DNA of 64,000 nt. Origin: Mangrovivirga cuniculi. Its GTDB lineage: Bacteria > Bacteroidota > Bacteroidia > Cytophagales > Cyclobacteriaceae. Made by a program: the position numbers and the translations under genes. The notes under the pieces are model-generated. The model did no database searches. It worked only from the letters and a program-made list of their open reading frames with translations, and was not told where the DNA came from. Positions 10,422 to 18,627 of the stretch are shown piece after piece. Position 1 is the stretch's first letter, and every line of letters starts with the position of its first letter. Location: assembly GCF_005166025.1 (NCBI RefSeq), contig NZ_CP028923.1, positions 186,001-250,000 on the forward strand, read 5' to 3'.

Positions 10422-10444
10422 AAAGGGAGCAATTAGCTCCCTTT
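10422..10444. terminator. Bidirectional terminator between antiporter and def
   Basis: AAAGGGAGC (10422-10430) pairs with GCTCCCTTT (10436-10444) across a 5-nt loop. A/T tracts on each side let it serve both convergent genes. Confidence 0.85.
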
Positions 10445-10449
10445 GAATT

Positions 10450-11001
10450 TTATTTTAATGAAGGAAATTTCATTCTGTAACCAACTTTGACCTTTCCTTT
10501 TGAAATATTATTAAGCTTTCCTTTTAAAAGCCTTTTTTTCAACCCACTAAGGTAGTCGGTAAATAATACTCCTTCTATGTGATCATATTCGTGCTGAATT
10601 ATCCTGGCAGCGACACCTTCATACGTTTCAGTGTGTTCATTCCAGTCTTCATCGAAATATTTTATGGTAACTGTTTCTGGACGATATACATCTTCACGAA
10701 TTCCGGGAATGCTAAGACAACCTTCTTCAAAAGCCCAGTCATCTCCATCTTCATCAATAATTTCAGGATTAATAAAAGCTTTTTTAAAGCCTTCAGTGGT
10801 CTCATCTTCCATAGGCTCTCCATCTACAACAAAGATTCTTAAACCTTTGCCAATCTGAGGACCAGCAAGACCAACTCCACTTGCAGAATACATTGTTTCG
10901 AACATGTCTTCCACAAGCTCTTTAATATCAGTGCCTTTTTCTATATCTACTGCTTTCTTCTTTAAAATCGGGTGTCCGTATGCAACAATCGGATAAATCA
11001 T
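10450..11001 (-). CDS. def: Peptide deformylase
   Basis: This 183-residue enzyme removes the N-formyl group from nascent proteins. All three catalytic motifs are present: GVGLAGPQIG near residue 42, EGCLSIP near residue 93 (metal-binding Cys) and HEYDH near residue 139 (two metal-binding His and the catalytic Glu). Length is typical of type I deformylases. It lies just downstream of ruvX on the same strand, with about 50 bp between def and the restored ruvX end, so the two may share a transcript. Confidence 0.96.
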   Translation of the reverse strand: MIYPIVAYGHPILKKKAVDIEKGTDIKELVEDMFETMYSASGVGLAGPQIGKGLRIFVVDGEPMEDETTEGFKKAFINPEIIDEDGDDWAFEEGCLSIPGIREDVYRPETVTIKYFDEDWNEHTETYEGVAARIIQHEYDHIEGVLFTDYLSGLKKRLLKGKLNNISKGKVKVGYRMKFPSLK

Positions 11002-11052
11002 AAGTACCTTTTCATTTTAAAGCTGCAAATCTACTCAAAATACCTCAAATAG

Positions 11053-11465
11053 TTAAGATACAGACTCAAGGTATTCTTGAAGTATCAATACGGCACTTAC
11101 CTTATCAATGTTTTCTTTTTTCTTCTATCCTTTTTTTTAGATCCGGCAGCAATCATAGATTCCATAGCCCTGACCGAAGTAAAAGCTTCATCCACTTCAT
11201 AAACAGGCATTCCGGGAAATTGCTTTTTGAGAGTAGTAATAAATCCTTTGCAGTGCTGGGTGTTGTTTGTCGGTGATCCATCTTCTTTATATGGAACTCC
11301 AACCACAAATGCTTCGACGTCTTCTTTAGAAAGGTAATTTTTTAAATAATCTACAACGTCTTTTGAATGAACTGTATCCAGGCCGGTTGCAATTATTTTT
11401 AATGGGTCAGTTACTGCGAGGCCAACCCGTTTAGTTCCATAATCGACAGCTAAAATTCTCGCCAT
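11053..11465 (-). CDS. ruvX: Putative Holliday junction resolvase / pre-16S rRNA nuclease YqgF (frameshifted near the C-terminus)
   Basis: The N-terminus has the RNase H-like signature (AVDYGTKRVGLAVTD), and DEAFTSVRA carries a second catalytic acid. In the given sequence the frame ends early at 11097, after KKTLIR. One base further in phase, the minus strand continues DKVSAVLILQEYLESVS to a stop at 11053-11055, which is the expected YqgF C-terminus. Adding one A to the A6 run (plus-strand T6, 11116-11121) joins the parts into 137 residues, a normal family length. The break is therefore probably a sequence error. The gene follows the Fe-S repair gene by 3 bp. Confidence 0.85.
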
Positions 11466-11468
11466 AGA

Positions 11469-12227
11469 TCAGTTTGACCCTTTATTATCGGAAAGCATTT
11501 TTTTAACTTCCTTTTCCAGCATCAAGGCTTTTGGAAAAAGAATTTCATCTTCTATTGACGCGTGGATCTTCAATTCTTTTTCAAAAGACTGCAATTCTTT
11601 CATGATTACATTCATGTGAATGTCACTTTGATCTTTCAAATCAAAATTGTTAGTAATCTTCTTAAGTCCCTCAAGCTCATCTTCATGAATCTCGTGATCA
11701 ACAGCATATTTTCTAACGGAATGTTTCTCCAATTCAAAAAACAACTTAGCAGCAGGAAGATCTCCGGAAACTACTTTTTGAAGTTTGGTTATATAAGTAA
11801 AAAGTGTGTCCTCTTCCTGATAAATATGGTGAATAAAATCTTCGACAAATATGGGATAAACGAATTTCAGATCCTGAATGATCTGTTCGTGTTCAGGCTT
11901 AACTTTTTCAGCTCCTCTAAGAAGACTTGATATATAAGGCAACCTTCTTTTAATAAAAATATGATGAGCGTGTTTTAAATATTCAATAATAAGATCTACA
12001 GGTAAGGTAAATAGCTTTAAAGACTCTATACTGTTGTCATCCTTATATTTCTCAAGCTGACTGATGACTTTTTCAATTAAAAGCCCCCGGTTCTTACATA
12101 CTTCCTCAAGGGTAAGTTCAGGATATTCATAAAACCTGATACCGAAGTCATTAAGAATTGAAGCAAAAATATGATTTGCTCCTACTAATTCATTTAAAGT
12201 CTTATACTTGTATATTTTGTAGTCCAT
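11469..12227 (-). CDS. Hemerythrin-domain iron-sulfur cluster repair protein (RIC/ScdA/YtfE type)
   Basis: This 252-residue protein has the RIC layout. A short ScdA_N-like domain (about 1-60) contains TLNELV and LTLEEVC. A di-iron hemerythrin-like four-helix domain follows (about 80-245), with ligand-type residues in HAHHIFIKRRLP, FVEDFIHHIYQEE, KHSVRKYAVDHEIHEDE and HASIEDEILFPKA. RIC proteins repair Fe-S clusters damaged by nitric oxide or oxidants. The Cys pair normally found in ScdA_N is absent: the segment reads GIRFYEYPELTLEEVC. Upstream lies a perfect palindrome placed like a Crp/Fnr activator site, which fits nitrosative-stress control. Confidence 0.85.
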   Translation of the reverse strand: MDYKIYKYKTLNELVGANHIFASILNDFGIRFYEYPELTLEEVCKNRGLLIEKVISQLEKYKDDNSIESLKLFTLPVDLIIEYLKHAHHIFIKRRLPYISSLLRGAEKVKPEHEQIIQDLKFVYPIFVEDFIHHIYQEEDTLFTYITKLQKVVSGDLPAAKLFFELEKHSVRKYAVDHEIHEDELEGLKKITNNFDLKDQSDIHMNVIMKELQSFEKELKIHASIEDEILFPKALMLEKEVKKMLSDNKGSN

Positions 12228-12234
12228 TATTTTG

Positions 12235-12242
12235 CAAAGATA
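12235..12242 (-). promoter_or_regulatory. Bacteroidota-type -7 box for the Fe-S repair gene
   Basis: Read on the minus strand this is TATCTTTG, a full match to TANNTTTG. It lies only 7 bp before the ATG at 12227, so the transcript would be nearly leaderless. No good -33 TTG is present, which fits an activator-dependent promoter. Confidence 0.5.
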
Positions 12243-12264
12243 ATGTATAATATAGATAAATAAC

Positions 12265-12276
12265 TGACTTAAGTCA
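12265..12276. promoter_or_regulatory. Perfect palindrome TGACTTAAGTCA, likely Crp/Fnr-family site
   Basis: This 12-bp perfect palindrome has half-sites TGAC and GTCA around a 4-bp centre, the layout of Crp/Fnr-family operators. Its centre (12270.5) is about 41 bp upstream of the start of transcription expected from the TATCTTTG box, the usual class II activator position. The start site is inferred, not mapped. Confidence 0.5.
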
Positions 12277-12328
12277 CCTCTTTAACAAACTGTTGTGGTT
12301 TGAATGCGTTAAATATTTACTAAATATG

Positions 12329-12336
12329 TAGATTTG
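12329..12336 (+). promoter_or_regulatory. Candidate -7 box for the S41 protease gene
   Basis: TAGATTTG matches TANNTTTG and lies 26 bp before the ATG at 12363. A TTTG at 12299-12302 could be the -33 element, although the 26-bp spacing is long. Confidence 0.4.
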
Positions 12337-12362
12337 TTATAGTGCTTTAGAATTAAATATAT

Positions 12363-14000
12363 ATGCTTAAGGAGAATAAGTCAAGAAATAAAAAATTTGT
12401 CAGGCTTCCGATATACCTAGCAATTGCAGTGGTAGCGGGGATGTTTATGGGTACTACATTAAGTAGTAGCGACTCAACACCAATCAGCTTTAAGCCGAAA
12501 TTAATGGGTGACAAAGTGAGGGAAGTGATGGCACACATTCAAAAGCATTATGTTGATGATGTTAACGAAGATGAGTTATCAGAAAAGGCAATACAGGCCA
12601 TACTTTCAGATCTGGATCCACATAGTGTATATATCCCCAAACAGGATGCAGAATTAACAAAATCACAATTTGAGGGTGCTTTCGAAGGAATCGGAATTGA
12701 ATTTACAATACTAAATGACACTCTCACTGTTGTGGCTCCATTAATTGGTGGGCCTTCTGAATCAGCTGGAATTATTTCAGGTGACAAAATAGTGACTGTT
12801 GACGGTGATACTATTGCCGGAACAGGCTTAACCAATCGTGATGTTTTTGAACTATTAAGAGGAGAAAAAGGATCAGAAGTGACCTTAGGCATCAAACGAA
12901 ATGGAAAATCCAGTCTTCTTGATTTTACTATTGAAAGAGATGAAATACCTCAATATACAGTTGAGTCTGGCTATAAAATAAACGATTCTACAGGCTATAT
13001 AAAGGTTACTCGCTTCGGACTTGAAACGTATAATGAGTTTGAAAAGAAGGTAAGGGAATTGAAGATGAAAGGAGTCAAAAATCTCATTGTAGATCTTCAG
13101 GGAAACCCCGGGGGAATCATGAGTTCGGCAGTAAATATGGCAGACGAGTTTCTCGAAGAGGACAAAATGATTGTCTATACAGATGGCCGGATTGATTCAT
13201 ACGATGATGAATATAAATCTACTTCAAAAGGGTTATTTAAAGATATGCCGGTTATTGTACTGATAGATGAAGGTAGTGCTTCAGCTTCAGAAATAGTCGC
13301 TGGTGCTTTACAAGATAATGATAGAGCATTGATAGTTGGAAGAAGGAGTTTTGGTAAAGGGCTGGTTCAAAGCCCGATAAGATTGAAGGATGGAAGTACT
13401 ATCAGGTTAACCATATCAAGGTATTACACACCAAGCGGACGATCCATTCAAAAACCATATAGCGATAATTCCGAATACACGAATGATATAATGGACCGGT
13501 ATGAAAATGGTGAATTCTTTTCTCCTGATAGTACCCAATTAAATGATTCATTAGAATACAAAACGCTGCATGGCAGGATCGTCTATGGAGGCGGAGGCAT
13601 TATGCCAGATGTATTTGTTCCATTAGATACTACCAATACAGCTGAAGTTTTAAATAACTTGATTTATAAAAATATTCTTTCTTCATACGTTATCTCTTAC
13701 CTTGAAGAAAACAGGGCAGAGATCAAAAAAATGGGACTCGGAAAATTCATTAATGACTACGAAGTCTCTGACAAAATGATTAACGAGCTAATCATTAAAG
13801 CCCAAAATTCGGAAATGGAAGTAAAAGATGCAGAAGTAATAGAAGCATCTGACTTAATTAAGTTACATATTAAAGCACAGATTGGTAGAAATATCTGGCG
13901 TGGTGATGGTTATTACCCTGTTATCAATCAAATGAACGAATCATTACAAACTGCTTTAAAACTATTGCCAGAGGCTGAAAAGCTTAATGATAAATTGTAA
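12363..14000 (+). CDS. S41-family C-terminal processing (tail-specific) protease
   Basis: This 545-residue protein has an N-terminal signal anchor (about residues 16-34), so it should act in the periplasm. A PDZ domain lies near 90-190. The S41 catalytic domain contains GSASASEIVAGA and FGKGLVQ. By family alignment the catalytic Ser is S307 and the general-base Lys is K332, 25 residues apart as in the algal D1 protease. These enzymes cleave proteins at their C-termini. The C-terminal 130 residues are helical and variable. The gene stands alone between a divergent Fe-S repair gene and hmgA. Confidence 0.92.
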   Translation: MLKENKSRNKKFVRLPIYLAIAVVAGMFMGTTLSSSDSTPISFKPKLMGDKVREVMAHIQKHYVDDVNEDELSEKAIQAILSDLDPHSVYIPKQDAELTKSQFEGAFEGIGIEFTILNDTLTVVAPLIGGPSESAGIISGDKIVTVDGDTIAGTGLTNRDVFELLRGEKGSEVTLGIKRNGKSSLLDFTIERDEIPQYTVESGYKINDSTGYIKVTRFGLETYNEFEKKVRELKMKGVKNLIVDLQGNPGGIMSSAVNMADEFLEEDKMIVYTDGRIDSYDDEYKSTSKGLFKDMPVIVLIDEGSASASEIVAGALQDNDRALIVGRRSFGKGLVQSPIRLKDGSTIRLTISRYYTPSGRSIQKPYSDNSEYTNDIMDRYENGEFFSPDSTQLNDSLEYKTLHGRIVYGGGGIMPDVFVPLDTTNTAEVLNNLIYKNILSSYVISYLEENRAEIKKMGLGKFINDYEVSDKMINELIIKAQNSEMEVKDAEVIEASDLIKLHIKAQIGRNIWRGDGYYPVINQMNESLQTALKLLPEAEKLNDKL

Positions 14001-14039
14001 CTTTATATTGATATATTAAACAACAACTAACCCCTAATT

Positions 14040-15200
14040 ATGTCTTACTATTACAAATTGGGAGATATACCTCATAAAAGGCATACTCAATTCAGACAGC
14101 CTGACGGTTCTTTGTATGAAGAAGAATTGGTAAGTAGTATCGGTTTTTCGGGAATTTATTCATTGCTTTATCACAAGCATCCTCCTACTAAAGTTATTAG
14201 AGTGGGAGATCCTGAGCCTTATAAGGTAGAAATGCCAGAGGAATCTCCATTACTTCAAACACATTTAAATACTTCCGGACTGAAAACCACCGGTAAGGAT
14301 TATTTAGATTCCAGACTTACTCTATTAAAAAATAAAGATTGTTCAATGTCCATCTGCATGCCTGAAGAAAGAAGTATGGATTACTTCTACAAAAATGGTG
14401 AAGCAGATGAAATCGTGTTCATCCACGACGGCTCCGGAACTTTGATTTCTCAATTTGGTAAAATTGAAGTTAAGCCGGGTGATTACGTAGTAATACCAAG
14501 AACGACGATTTATAAGTTCGATTGGGAAGACAAACCATTAAGGTTATTGATTATTGAGTCAAACAGCCCCATAGAAACTGTCAAACGATACAGAAATGAA
14601 ATGGGACAGTTACTTGAGCACTCTCCATACTGTGAGCGTGACATCAGGCCACCTGAGGAACTTGTACATGAGGATGAAAAAGGCGAATATCTTATTAAAG
14701 TAAAAAAAGACGGATACTTACATAATTATTATTACGAAAACAGTCCTCTTGATGTAGTTGGCTGGGATGGTTGTTTGTATCCTTATGCGTTGAGCATCCA
14801 TGATTTCGAGCCCATTACTGGAAGAATACACCAGCCGCCGCCGGTTCATCAAACCTTCCAGGCCGCAGGATTCGTAATTTGCTCGTTTGTGCCAAGATTA
14901 TTTGATTATCACCCGGAAGCAATTCCTGCTCCTTATAACCATAGTAATATTGATTCTGACGAAGTGTTATATTATGTTGAAGGTAACTTCATGAGTAGAA
15001 AGGGTATTGACAGAGGATCATTTACGATGCACCCCGGCGGGCTTCCACACGGACCTCACCCAGGTACAGTAGAAAAGAGTATCGGCGCCAAAGAAACACA
15101 CGAAATTGCTGTAATGCTTGATACTTTTGGTCCTTTATATGTGACAAAAAAAGGAATGGATTACTTCGATAAAAATTATCCAATGAGTTGGAATGAATAA
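14040..15200 (+). CDS. hmgA: Homogentisate 1,2-dioxygenase
   Basis: This 386-residue cupin-fold Fe(II) enzyme opens the ring of homogentisate to maleylacetoacetate in tyrosine and phenylalanine breakdown. The N-terminus (YYKLGDIPHKRHTQFR) and the C-terminal metal region match the family: GRIHQPPPVHQTFQ, a Glu in SDEVLYYVEG, and His residues in PGGLPHGPHPG. No other tyrosine-catabolic gene is adjacent; phhB, which serves phenylalanine hydroxylase, is 25 kb away. The gene begins 40 bp after the protease gene and ends at a bidirectional terminator. Confidence 0.93.
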   Translation: MSYYYKLGDIPHKRHTQFRQPDGSLYEEELVSSIGFSGIYSLLYHKHPPTKVIRVGDPEPYKVEMPEESPLLQTHLNTSGLKTTGKDYLDSRLTLLKNKDCSMSICMPEERSMDYFYKNGEADEIVFIHDGSGTLISQFGKIEVKPGDYVVIPRTTIYKFDWEDKPLRLLIIESNSPIETVKRYRNEMGQLLEHSPYCERDIRPPEELVHEDEKGEYLIKVKKDGYLHNYYYENSPLDVVGWDGCLYPYALSIHDFEPITGRIHQPPPVHQTFQAAGFVICSFVPRLFDYHPEAIPAPYNHSNIDSDEVLYYVEGNFMSRKGIDRGSFTMHPGGLPHGPHPGTVEKSIGAKETHEIAVMLDTFGPLYVTKKGMDYFDKNYPMSWNE

Positions 15201-15221
15201 TCCTTGAAATAATTATAAACT

Positions 15222-15250
15222 AAAAAGGAGGCCTAATGACCTCCTTTTTT
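15222..15250. terminator. Bidirectional terminator between hmgA and the hisA-like gene
   Basis: AAAAAGGAGG (15222-15231) pairs with CCTCCTTTTT (15240-15249) across an 8-nt loop and continues into T residues. Confidence 0.85.
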
Positions 15251-15272
15251 TTATTTCTTACTAATCTGATCT

Positions 15273-16004
15273 TTATACTTTTCGGGATATAAATTTCTCA
15301 AGATCTTTTAATTTAAGTCTGTCCTCATAAAAAGCTTTTCCAAAGAACACACCATAAACCCCAATATCTTCAAGCTTTTGAATATCATCAACTGAACGAA
15401 CACCACCTGAAGCAAATAGCTTAAGATCAGGAAACTGCTCAAGTATTTTTTCATAAAGGTGTATTGATGGTCCTTCTAAAATACCATCTTTGGCAATATC
15501 TGTTGTCTTAACATACTTTAAACTATGGCGATAAAAATAATCAATATGCTCGATGAGATCAGTTTTGGTGCTGGTCTGCCATCCTCTGATTGCTATTTTA
15601 CCTTTAAGTGCATCAGCACCCATTATGATTTTCTCTCTTCCGTAGCTGATTATCCATTGAGCAAATAGGTCAGGCCTTAGAACAGCAATCGTCGCAGCAG
15701 TAATAGAAACAGCACCGTACTCAAAAGCTTTAGTTACATCACCATCAGTGTGTAATCCTCCACTAAAATTCACTTTTAGATCTGTGTAAGAAGCTATTAG
15801 CTCCAGAGTATCATAATTAACCGGGGTTCCTTTTTGAGCACCTTCAAGATCTACAAGGTGAATTGTATCCAACCCGGCATCTTCAAATTGCTTGGCTACA
15901 TCCAAAGGAGAAGCCTCATATTCTCTTTTTTTGTCAAAATTACCCTGCTGCAGGCGAATTGTCTTTCCTTTAATAACCGATATTGAAGGAATAATTTTTA
16001 TCAT
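15273..16004 (-). CDS. HisA-like ProFAR isomerase family protein, stand-alone
   Basis: This 243-residue (beta/alpha)8 protein has HisA features along its length: the two phosphate-binding repeats (NFSGGLHTDGDV and FASGGVRSVDDI), TTDIAKDGILEGPS and the HisA-type HLVDLEGA. HisA isomerises ProFAR to PRFAR in histidine synthesis. The N-terminal motif is IIPSISVIKG where HisA normally has IIPA(I/L)D, so the first catalytic Asp is Ser at residue 8. The second catalytic Asp appears present in GADAL. No other his gene is nearby. It may be a paralogue with altered activity, or the lineage's HisA with a shifted base; the sequence alone cannot decide. Confidence 0.75.
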   Translation of the reverse strand: MIKIIPSISVIKGKTIRLQQGNFDKKREYEASPLDVAKQFEDAGLDTIHLVDLEGAQKGTPVNYDTLELIASYTDLKVNFSGGLHTDGDVTKAFEYGAVSITAATIAVLRPDLFAQWIISYGREKIIMGADALKGKIAIRGWQTSTKTDLIEHIDYFYRHSLKYVKTTDIAKDGILEGPSIHLYEKILEQFPDLKLFASGGVRSVDDIQKLEDIGVYGVFFGKAFYEDRLKLKDLEKFISRKV

Positions 16005-16077
16005 AATGTCAGTTTTATATCTTACAAAACTAACATTTATTCGGATATCTCCTTAAAAGATTTTCTTTTTTTCTGCT

Positions 16078-16773
16078 CTATTCTTTCAATTCTATCAATT
16101 TAAACCCCTCTCCATGAACAGTTAGAATCTGAACTGTATCGTCTGGCTTAAGCATTTTACGAAGTTTAGCAATATAAACATCCATACTTCGGGCATTAAA
16201 ATAGGAATCATCTTTCCATATTCTGTTCAACGCTACACTTCTGTCTAAAGTCTTATTTTTATTTTGAACAAGTAATTTTAAGAGTTCAGCTTCTTTAGTG
16301 GTAAGCTTGGTTGTATTTCCCTTAAAGTTTAGCATCCGTTGGGTATAGTCGAATTCGAAATCTCCGAATTTCATTTCTTCTGAACTCGAATCAATTTCAG
16401 ATGCCCCGCTTCTTTTTAAAATATTATTAAGTCTCAACAACAGTTCTTCCATACTAAAAGGCTTAGTGATATAATCATCAGCACCAATCCTTAAACCATG
16501 AAGAGTATCCTCTTTCATTGATTTTGCAGTCAAAAATATCACTGGAATATCTCTGTCAATTTTTCGGATCTTTTCCAACAGAGTAAACCCGTCCATTTTT
16601 GGCATCATGATGTCAAATAAACAAGCATGATACTCTTCCTTTTTATAGGCTTCTAAACCCTCTTCTCCATCCCTGCACAAGTCAGTTTCAAAACCCTTGA
16701 TTTCCAGATATTCTTTCAGGATCTGCCCTAAATTCGGATCATCCTCAACGATAAGTAATTTATATTTGCTCAT
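16078..16773 (-). CDS. OmpR-family response regulator
   Basis: This 231-residue protein has a receiver domain (1-120) with the phosphoacceptor Asp at residue 54 in FDIMMPKMDG, a conserved Thr in FLTAKS and a Lys in ITKPF. The OmpR/PhoB winged-helix DNA-binding domain follows (about 135-230), with LTTKEAELLKLL and the recognition-helix region SMDVYIAKLRKML. It overlaps the 3' end of its partner kinase gene by 14 bp, so the two are translated together. The signal and regulon are unknown. Confidence 0.95.
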   Translation of the reverse strand: MSKYKLLIVEDDPNLGQILKEYLEIKGFETDLCRDGEEGLEAYKKEEYHACLFDIMMPKMDGFTLLEKIRKIDRDIPVIFLTAKSMKEDTLHGLRIGADDYITKPFSMEELLLRLNNILKRSGASEIDSSSEEMKFGDFEFDYTQRMLNFKGNTTKLTTKEAELLKLLVQNKNKTLDRSVALNRIWKDDSYFNARSMDVYIAKLRKMLKPDDTVQILTVHGEGFKLIELKE

Positions 16774-18376
16774 TGTATAGTGGTAAACTTATTTCAAATG
16801 TACTTCCTTTTCCTGGTTCACTTTTTACTATAATATTACCGCCATGTGCATTAACCATGGTTTTAACATAGGTTAATCCTAAACCAAAACCTTTTACATC
16901 ATGAAGGTTGCCAGTAGGAACCCGGTAAAATTTTTCAAATATTTTATCTATTGTATCCCTGGTCATACCAATACCATTGTCAGAAACTTTTATTCTCACA
17001 TCTCCATTCAAATTATAAGTTTGAATAGAAATTTTAGGTTTGGCAGGTGAATATTTATTAGCGTTATCCAACAAGTTGTGAATAATATTAGTTAAATGAA
17101 CTTTATCAGCATAAACTTTGTGCTCATTTGCTTTGAGAGCAAGTTCAATATTACCTTTCTTTTTCTCTACCTGGAGATTGATATTATCCAGTGCTTTCGA
17201 AATAACCTCCTCAACATCCACAATATCTTTCTTGAGCTTAATGTCTTCTTTCTCCAGGGTCGCCATCTGCAAAACCTTTTCGACCTGTGTCCCTAATCGA
17301 TTGTTTTCATCCTTTATAATTCTCAGATATCGATCGTGAAATTCAGGGATCTTTCTTATTTCAGGGTCCTGGAGCGCTTCACATGCAAGAGAAACAGTAG
17401 CAATTGGTGTCTTGAACTCATGAGTCATGTTGTTGATAAAATCATTCTTGATCTCACTGATCTTCTTCTGCCTGATAATTATAAACAAGGCATATCCGAA
17501 ACAAATCAGGATTATAAATATCAAAACGCCGGATGATCCCAATGTAATTGCGCTTTGCTTCAATAGATAGCCTGTTTCGTTAGGAAAATAAAGATATAGA
17601 AAACTAGCTTTCCCTATAATGTCATTAGGAAACAGTTTAGTCTTAAAATTCGATTCAAGTAAATTTTCCCTGTTTGAGGTATGTGCAAACATGAGTGTAT
17701 CCTGGGAAATATTAGAAACACCATATTCATAATTCAGATCTATGCCATTGTTACGAAGCTCTGCAGCTAAAAGACTATCAAGTTCTTCAGGCTTTATCCT
17801 GTTAGTTATTGTCCTTTTGCCGTAAAAAAGTTCATTTAAAACAACCTTGACCATATCTGATTTATTTAGTGCTCTTGCCAGTTTAATGTCGTAATCCTGA
17901 ACTTTATTTTTTAAGCTGTCAAATTGATCATAGAAATTGAGAATTTCTTTCTTGAGAGTGGCTTCATCATCATTTCTATTAAGGAAAACCTCTTTCTCCA
18001 TTTCAAGATTAAATGAGCCGGTTCCATCACTAAAGGAATACTCAAAGCTTGGCTGGCCCTTGATAGATCCAAACGTTTTATTCTTTTCGGGAAACTTTAT
18101 CTCCGCCTTTGGTAAAGGAGCAATTGTAAAAGAATCGGTTTCTCCGGATAAAAAGAATTTTATCGAATAATCAAGGCCGGTATAGGCATTATATAACATT
18201 TCCTGTTGCTCCAATTTCTCGGCAACATTATTCAATGCCTCCTGTACTTCCTGGTCAAACCGCTGCTCATTGATCGATAACGAATTTTTGATCCAGTATA
18301 ACTGAAATGCAATTAATGCAGACAGTGCTATACTCATCAGCAGGATAATAACTATTAATGTTCTTCTCTTCTTCAT
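16760..18376 (-). CDS. Membrane sensor histidine kinase
   Basis: The ATG at 18376 (MKKRRTLIVI) gives 538 residues; an in-frame TTG at 18433 would only add a polar leader before the first helix. A transmembrane helix (about 6-26), a periplasmic sensor region of about 240 residues without a recognised fold and a second helix (about 270-290) precede the kinase core. The phospho-accepting His is H319 in MTHEFKTP. The ATPase domain has the N box (NLLDNANKYS), DNGIGMT and GFGLGLTYV. It partners the response regulator whose start overlaps its end. Confidence 0.94.
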   Translation of the reverse strand: MKKRRTLIVIILLMSIALSALIAFQLYWIKNSLSINEQRFDQEVQEALNNVAEKLEQQEMLYNAYTGLDYSIKFFLSGETDSFTIAPLPKAEIKFPEKNKTFGSIKGQPSFEYSFSDGTGSFNLEMEKEVFLNRNDDEATLKKEILNFYDQFDSLKNKVQDYDIKLARALNKSDMVKVVLNELFYGKRTITNRIKPEELDSLLAAELRNNGIDLNYEYGVSNISQDTLMFAHTSNRENLLESNFKTKLFPNDIIGKASFLYLYFPNETGYLLKQSAITLGSSGVLIFIILICFGYALFIIIRQKKISEIKNDFINNMTHEFKTPIATVSLACEALQDPEIRKIPEFHDRYLRIIKDENNRLGTQVEKVLQMATLEKEDIKLKKDIVDVEEVISKALDNINLQVEKKKGNIELALKANEHKVYADKVHLTNIIHNLLDNANKYSPAKPKISIQTYNLNGDVRIKVSDNGIGMTRDTIDKIFEKFYRVPTGNLHDVKGFGLGLTYVKTMVNAHGGNIIVKSEPGKGSTFEISLPLYNEQI

Positions 18377-18435
18377 TCCTTCAATTACCAAAACGAATTT
18401 ATCTGCACCGGAGTTATCCCCTGAACAGAGCAATT

Positions 18436-18461
18436 GATTTTAAAATTAAGCCCTTAAAATC
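18436..18461. repeat. Inverted repeat upstream of the two-component operon
   Basis: GATTTTAA (18436-18443) and TTAAAATC (18454-18461) are perfect 8-bp inverted arms with a 10-nt spacer, 60-85 bp before the kinase start. The role is unknown. Confidence 0.3.
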
Positions 18462-18473
18462 ACTGTTTTATCC

Positions 18474-18490
18474 ATTTAACAATATTTAAC
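18474..18490. promoter_or_regulatory. Tandem ATTTAAC direct repeat, candidate response-regulator site
   Basis: ATTTAAC occurs at 18474-18480 and again at 18484-18490, a period of 10 bp. Head-to-tail repeats with a 10-11 bp period are the usual binding pattern of OmpR-family regulators. The site lies about 100 bp upstream of the kinase-regulator operon, so autoregulation is plausible. Confidence 0.35.
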
Positions 18491-18577
18491 CCGCATTGAA
18501 AGAATGAGCAAAATGGTTAAAAGGTTGTTTAAAGCCAAAAACCATTTCCTTTAATAAACCATCTATTCAAAGTTGAG

Positions 18578-18610
18578 TTTGTTTTATTAGGGTCTATCGA
18601 TGTATTTTTG
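18578..18610 (+). promoter_or_regulatory. Bacteroidota-type promoter for lysA
   Basis: TTTG (18578-18581), a 21-bp spacer and TATTTTTG (18603-18610) match the -33/-7 pattern of the Bacteroidota housekeeping sigma factor. The -7 box ends 17 bp before the lysA ATG. Confidence 0.6.
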
Positions 18611-18627
18611 CAAAAAAATTTGATCAG

